This document shows, in pieces, positions 62,914 to 64,000 of a DNA stretch of 64,000 bases. The DNA comes from Mycobacterium kansasii ATCC 12478 (GTDB lineage Bacteria > Actinomycetota > Actinomycetes > Mycobacteriales > Mycobacteriaceae), in NCBI RefSeq assembly GCF_000157895.3, contig NC_022663.1, positions 744,001-808,000 of the forward strand. The letters are read 5' to 3'. Position numbers and translations under genes: made by a program. Under the pieces are notes generated by a model. That model was not told where the DNA came from. It saw only the letters and a list, made by a program, of their open reading frames with translations, and made no database searches. How positions within the stretch are numbered: position 1 is the first letter of the stretch; each line of letters opens with the position of its first letter.

Positions 62914-63615
62914 TTAGCAGCCGAGCTGATCGGCAAGATCGAGGAAATCGGCGGCGTTGATGTCGAACTCGTCTTCGTAAGCCACATCGGCGTCACCGCC
63001 GGGACCGAATTCCAGCGGGCGAGCGACAAAAGCGGTGCGGAACCCGAGTTCGGCCGCGGCACGGATGTCGTACTTGTGACTTGCCACCATCATGATCTCG
63101 GCGGGTTCGAGTCCCAGGTAGGTTGCGGCCATGTGGTAGACGGCCGGATCGGGTTTGAACGCCCCCACCATCTCCGCGGCGAAGATCGCATCCCACGGCA
63201 AACCCGCCCGTTTGGAAATGTTGATCACCGCACTGACGTCGGCGTTCGACAGGGTGGCTAGCGTGTAGTCCCGTTTCAGCCGGGTCAGTCCGGCCACCGT
63301 GTCGGGCCACGGCCTCAGGCGCTGCCAGGCCAGGGTGAGTTCGTCGCGCTCGGCGGCGGAGAAATCGGTGATTCCGGATTCGTCGAGGACCGTGTCGAGG
63401 GAGCGTCGATACACCGAGGACACCGAGATCCACTTGCCATGCTCGCTCGGTGCGGCCTTCAACGTGGTGAAGTAACCGGCACGCCACCGAGTGACTACCT
63501 CGGCCCAGTCGACGCCGGGGTGTCGGCCGGCGCTGATCCGCTGAGCTTCCTCACAGACGGTCGAATGGAAATCCGTCGCCGTCCCTTGCACGTCGAAAAT
63601 GATCGCTTTCACCAT
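62914..63615 (-). CDS. HAD-superfamily haloacid dehalogenase-like hydrolase
   Basis: A 233-residue HAD protein of the 2-haloacid-dehalogenase type II class. Motif I is IIFDVQGTATD (nucleophile Asp; DVYGT is more usual), motif II includes TLSNAD, motif III AFKPDPAVY, and motif IV VASHKYDIRAAAELG. Family members displace halide from haloacids, but many act as phosphatases. The gene starts at ATG 63615, 126 nt from the channel gene on the same strand. Confidence 0.88.
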   Translation of the reverse strand: MVKAIIFDVQGTATDFHSTVCEEAQRISAGRHPGVDWAEVVTRWRAGYFTTLKAAPSEHGKWISVSSVYRRSLDTVLDESGITDFSAAERDELTLAWQRLRPWPDTVAGLTRLKRDYTLATLSNADVSAVINISKRAGLPWDAIFAAEMVGAFKPDPAVYHMAATYLGLEPAEIMMVASHKYDIRAAAELGFRTAFVARPLEFGPGGDADVAYEDEFDINAADFLDLADQLGC

Positions 63616-64000
63616 GGGTTCATCATGCAGCCTGGCCGCAAACCACAGGCCGGCGGACCGCCAATCACGGCGCGTTACCGCAGCGTCGCAGGGGTGCTTT
63701 GACGAGCTATGCGAATTTCGATATTTGGCCTGATGACGGCGGCAAGTGTCGCGCCGGCCGGTGCCGCCGCGACAATGTCTCGAGCCCAGGCCTGCGACTT
63801 TGAATCACGGTCAGGAAATATCTTTCCTTCTCACGCAGGTGGCTCGCGACCCCGGGTATCGCCGAGGACACGTCCGCCCCACTGCCGCCGCTCGCACACC
63901 AGCGCTTGCGGTCACTACTGCGCGAGTTCTTCGCCGTCGGCCCCCGGGCGCTGGATACCATGAGCCAACACGCGGGGATCCGCCGCTGACCTGGGATGAA
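63616..64000. other. Window end without a supported gene
   Basis: About 385 nt with frames that end before or run out of the window. One plus frame near 63820-63985 reads as a plausible C-terminus (LREFFAVGPRALDTMSQH), but a beginning cannot be shown, so it is left uncalled. Confidence 0.35.

Noticed and set aside
63707..63963. Opposing short frames at the window end
   Set aside because: Neither has a ribosome site or recognisable motif, and a third frame on the plus strand looks more protein-like but is incomplete.

Overview
The window is chromosomal DNA of a Mycobacterium, most likely a nontuberculous, slow-growing species close to M. tuberculosis. GC is high, and starts are often GTG, with one TTG. 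From about 3.7 kb to 63 kb the gene order follows the M. tuberculosis H37Rv Rv2228c-Rv2273 segment, including the mycobacteria-specific fabD-acpM-kasA-kasB-accD6 (FAS-II) operon, mabR, ptkA-ptpA, ahpE, mscR, cyp124 and stf3-cyp128. Ortholog names are recognised from protein sequence and order; no database was searched, and the species is not resolved.

Layout. (1) 0-3.7 kb: a plus-strand cassette of a truncated amidohydrolase, an N-acyl-D-amino-acid deacylase-like amidohydrolase and a cytochrome P450. (2) 3.7-7.9 kb: a minus operon joined by 4-nt overlaps: cobC-like aminotransferase, NIF3 protein, zinc-ribbon coiled coil and RNase HI/phosphatase. (3) 7.9-11.4 kb: ptkA-ptpA-SURF1 facing cobD, then two tiny membrane proteins. 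(4) 11.5-15.6 kb: CDF transporter, epoxide hydrolase, a small coiled-coil protein, tRNA-Val, ahpE, a DUF3052 protein and a lipoprotein. (5) 15.8-25.6 kb: aceE, mabR, a clear MabR operator, then the mycolic-acid elongation operon. (6) 25.6-31.2 kb: an AbiEi/DUF559-like gene bracketed by two copies of a long palindrome; a TetR/FAD-monooxygenase pair with a perfect operator; glpD1 with its TetR gene.

(7) 31.2-38.0 kb: AGPS-like oxidase and lipid kinase (coupled), two secreted proteins, then about 1.5 kb of low coding density holding a shattered IS630-family transposase, followed by an endoglycoceramidase-like secreted glycosidase. (8) 38.1-50.9 kb: DUF3145, serine beta-lactamase-like protein, methyltransferase with a tandem-repeat N-terminus, mscR plus a metallo-beta-lactamase, an Lnt paralog lacking the catalytic Cys, a SHOCT membrane protein, an SDR, an Hsp70-like membrane protein with a Pro-rich tail, a DapB-fold dehydrogenase and an MFS transporter. 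(9) 50.9-61.0 kb: an orphan MmpS-like secreted domain, cyp124, then six genes (monoamine oxidase, methyltransferase, SnoaL-like, lipoprotein, DUF5995, UbiB/ABC1 kinase) between cyp124 and the sulfomenaquinone pair stf3-cyp128. (10) 61.3-64.0 kb: two DUF202 proteins, a potassium-channel-like protein with an altered selectivity filter, and a haloacid dehalogenase.

Common threads are mycolic-acid synthesis and its control, lipid and quinone tailoring by P450s and a sulfotransferase, mycothiol-dependent detoxification, and tightly overlapping operons. The most follow-up-worthy items are the UbiB kinase beside the sulfomenaquinone genes, the palindrome-bracketed AbiEi/DUF559-like gene, the glycosidase beside an IS630 relic, the filter variant in the channel, the Cys-to-Ser Lnt paralog and the hairpins between kasA and kasB.
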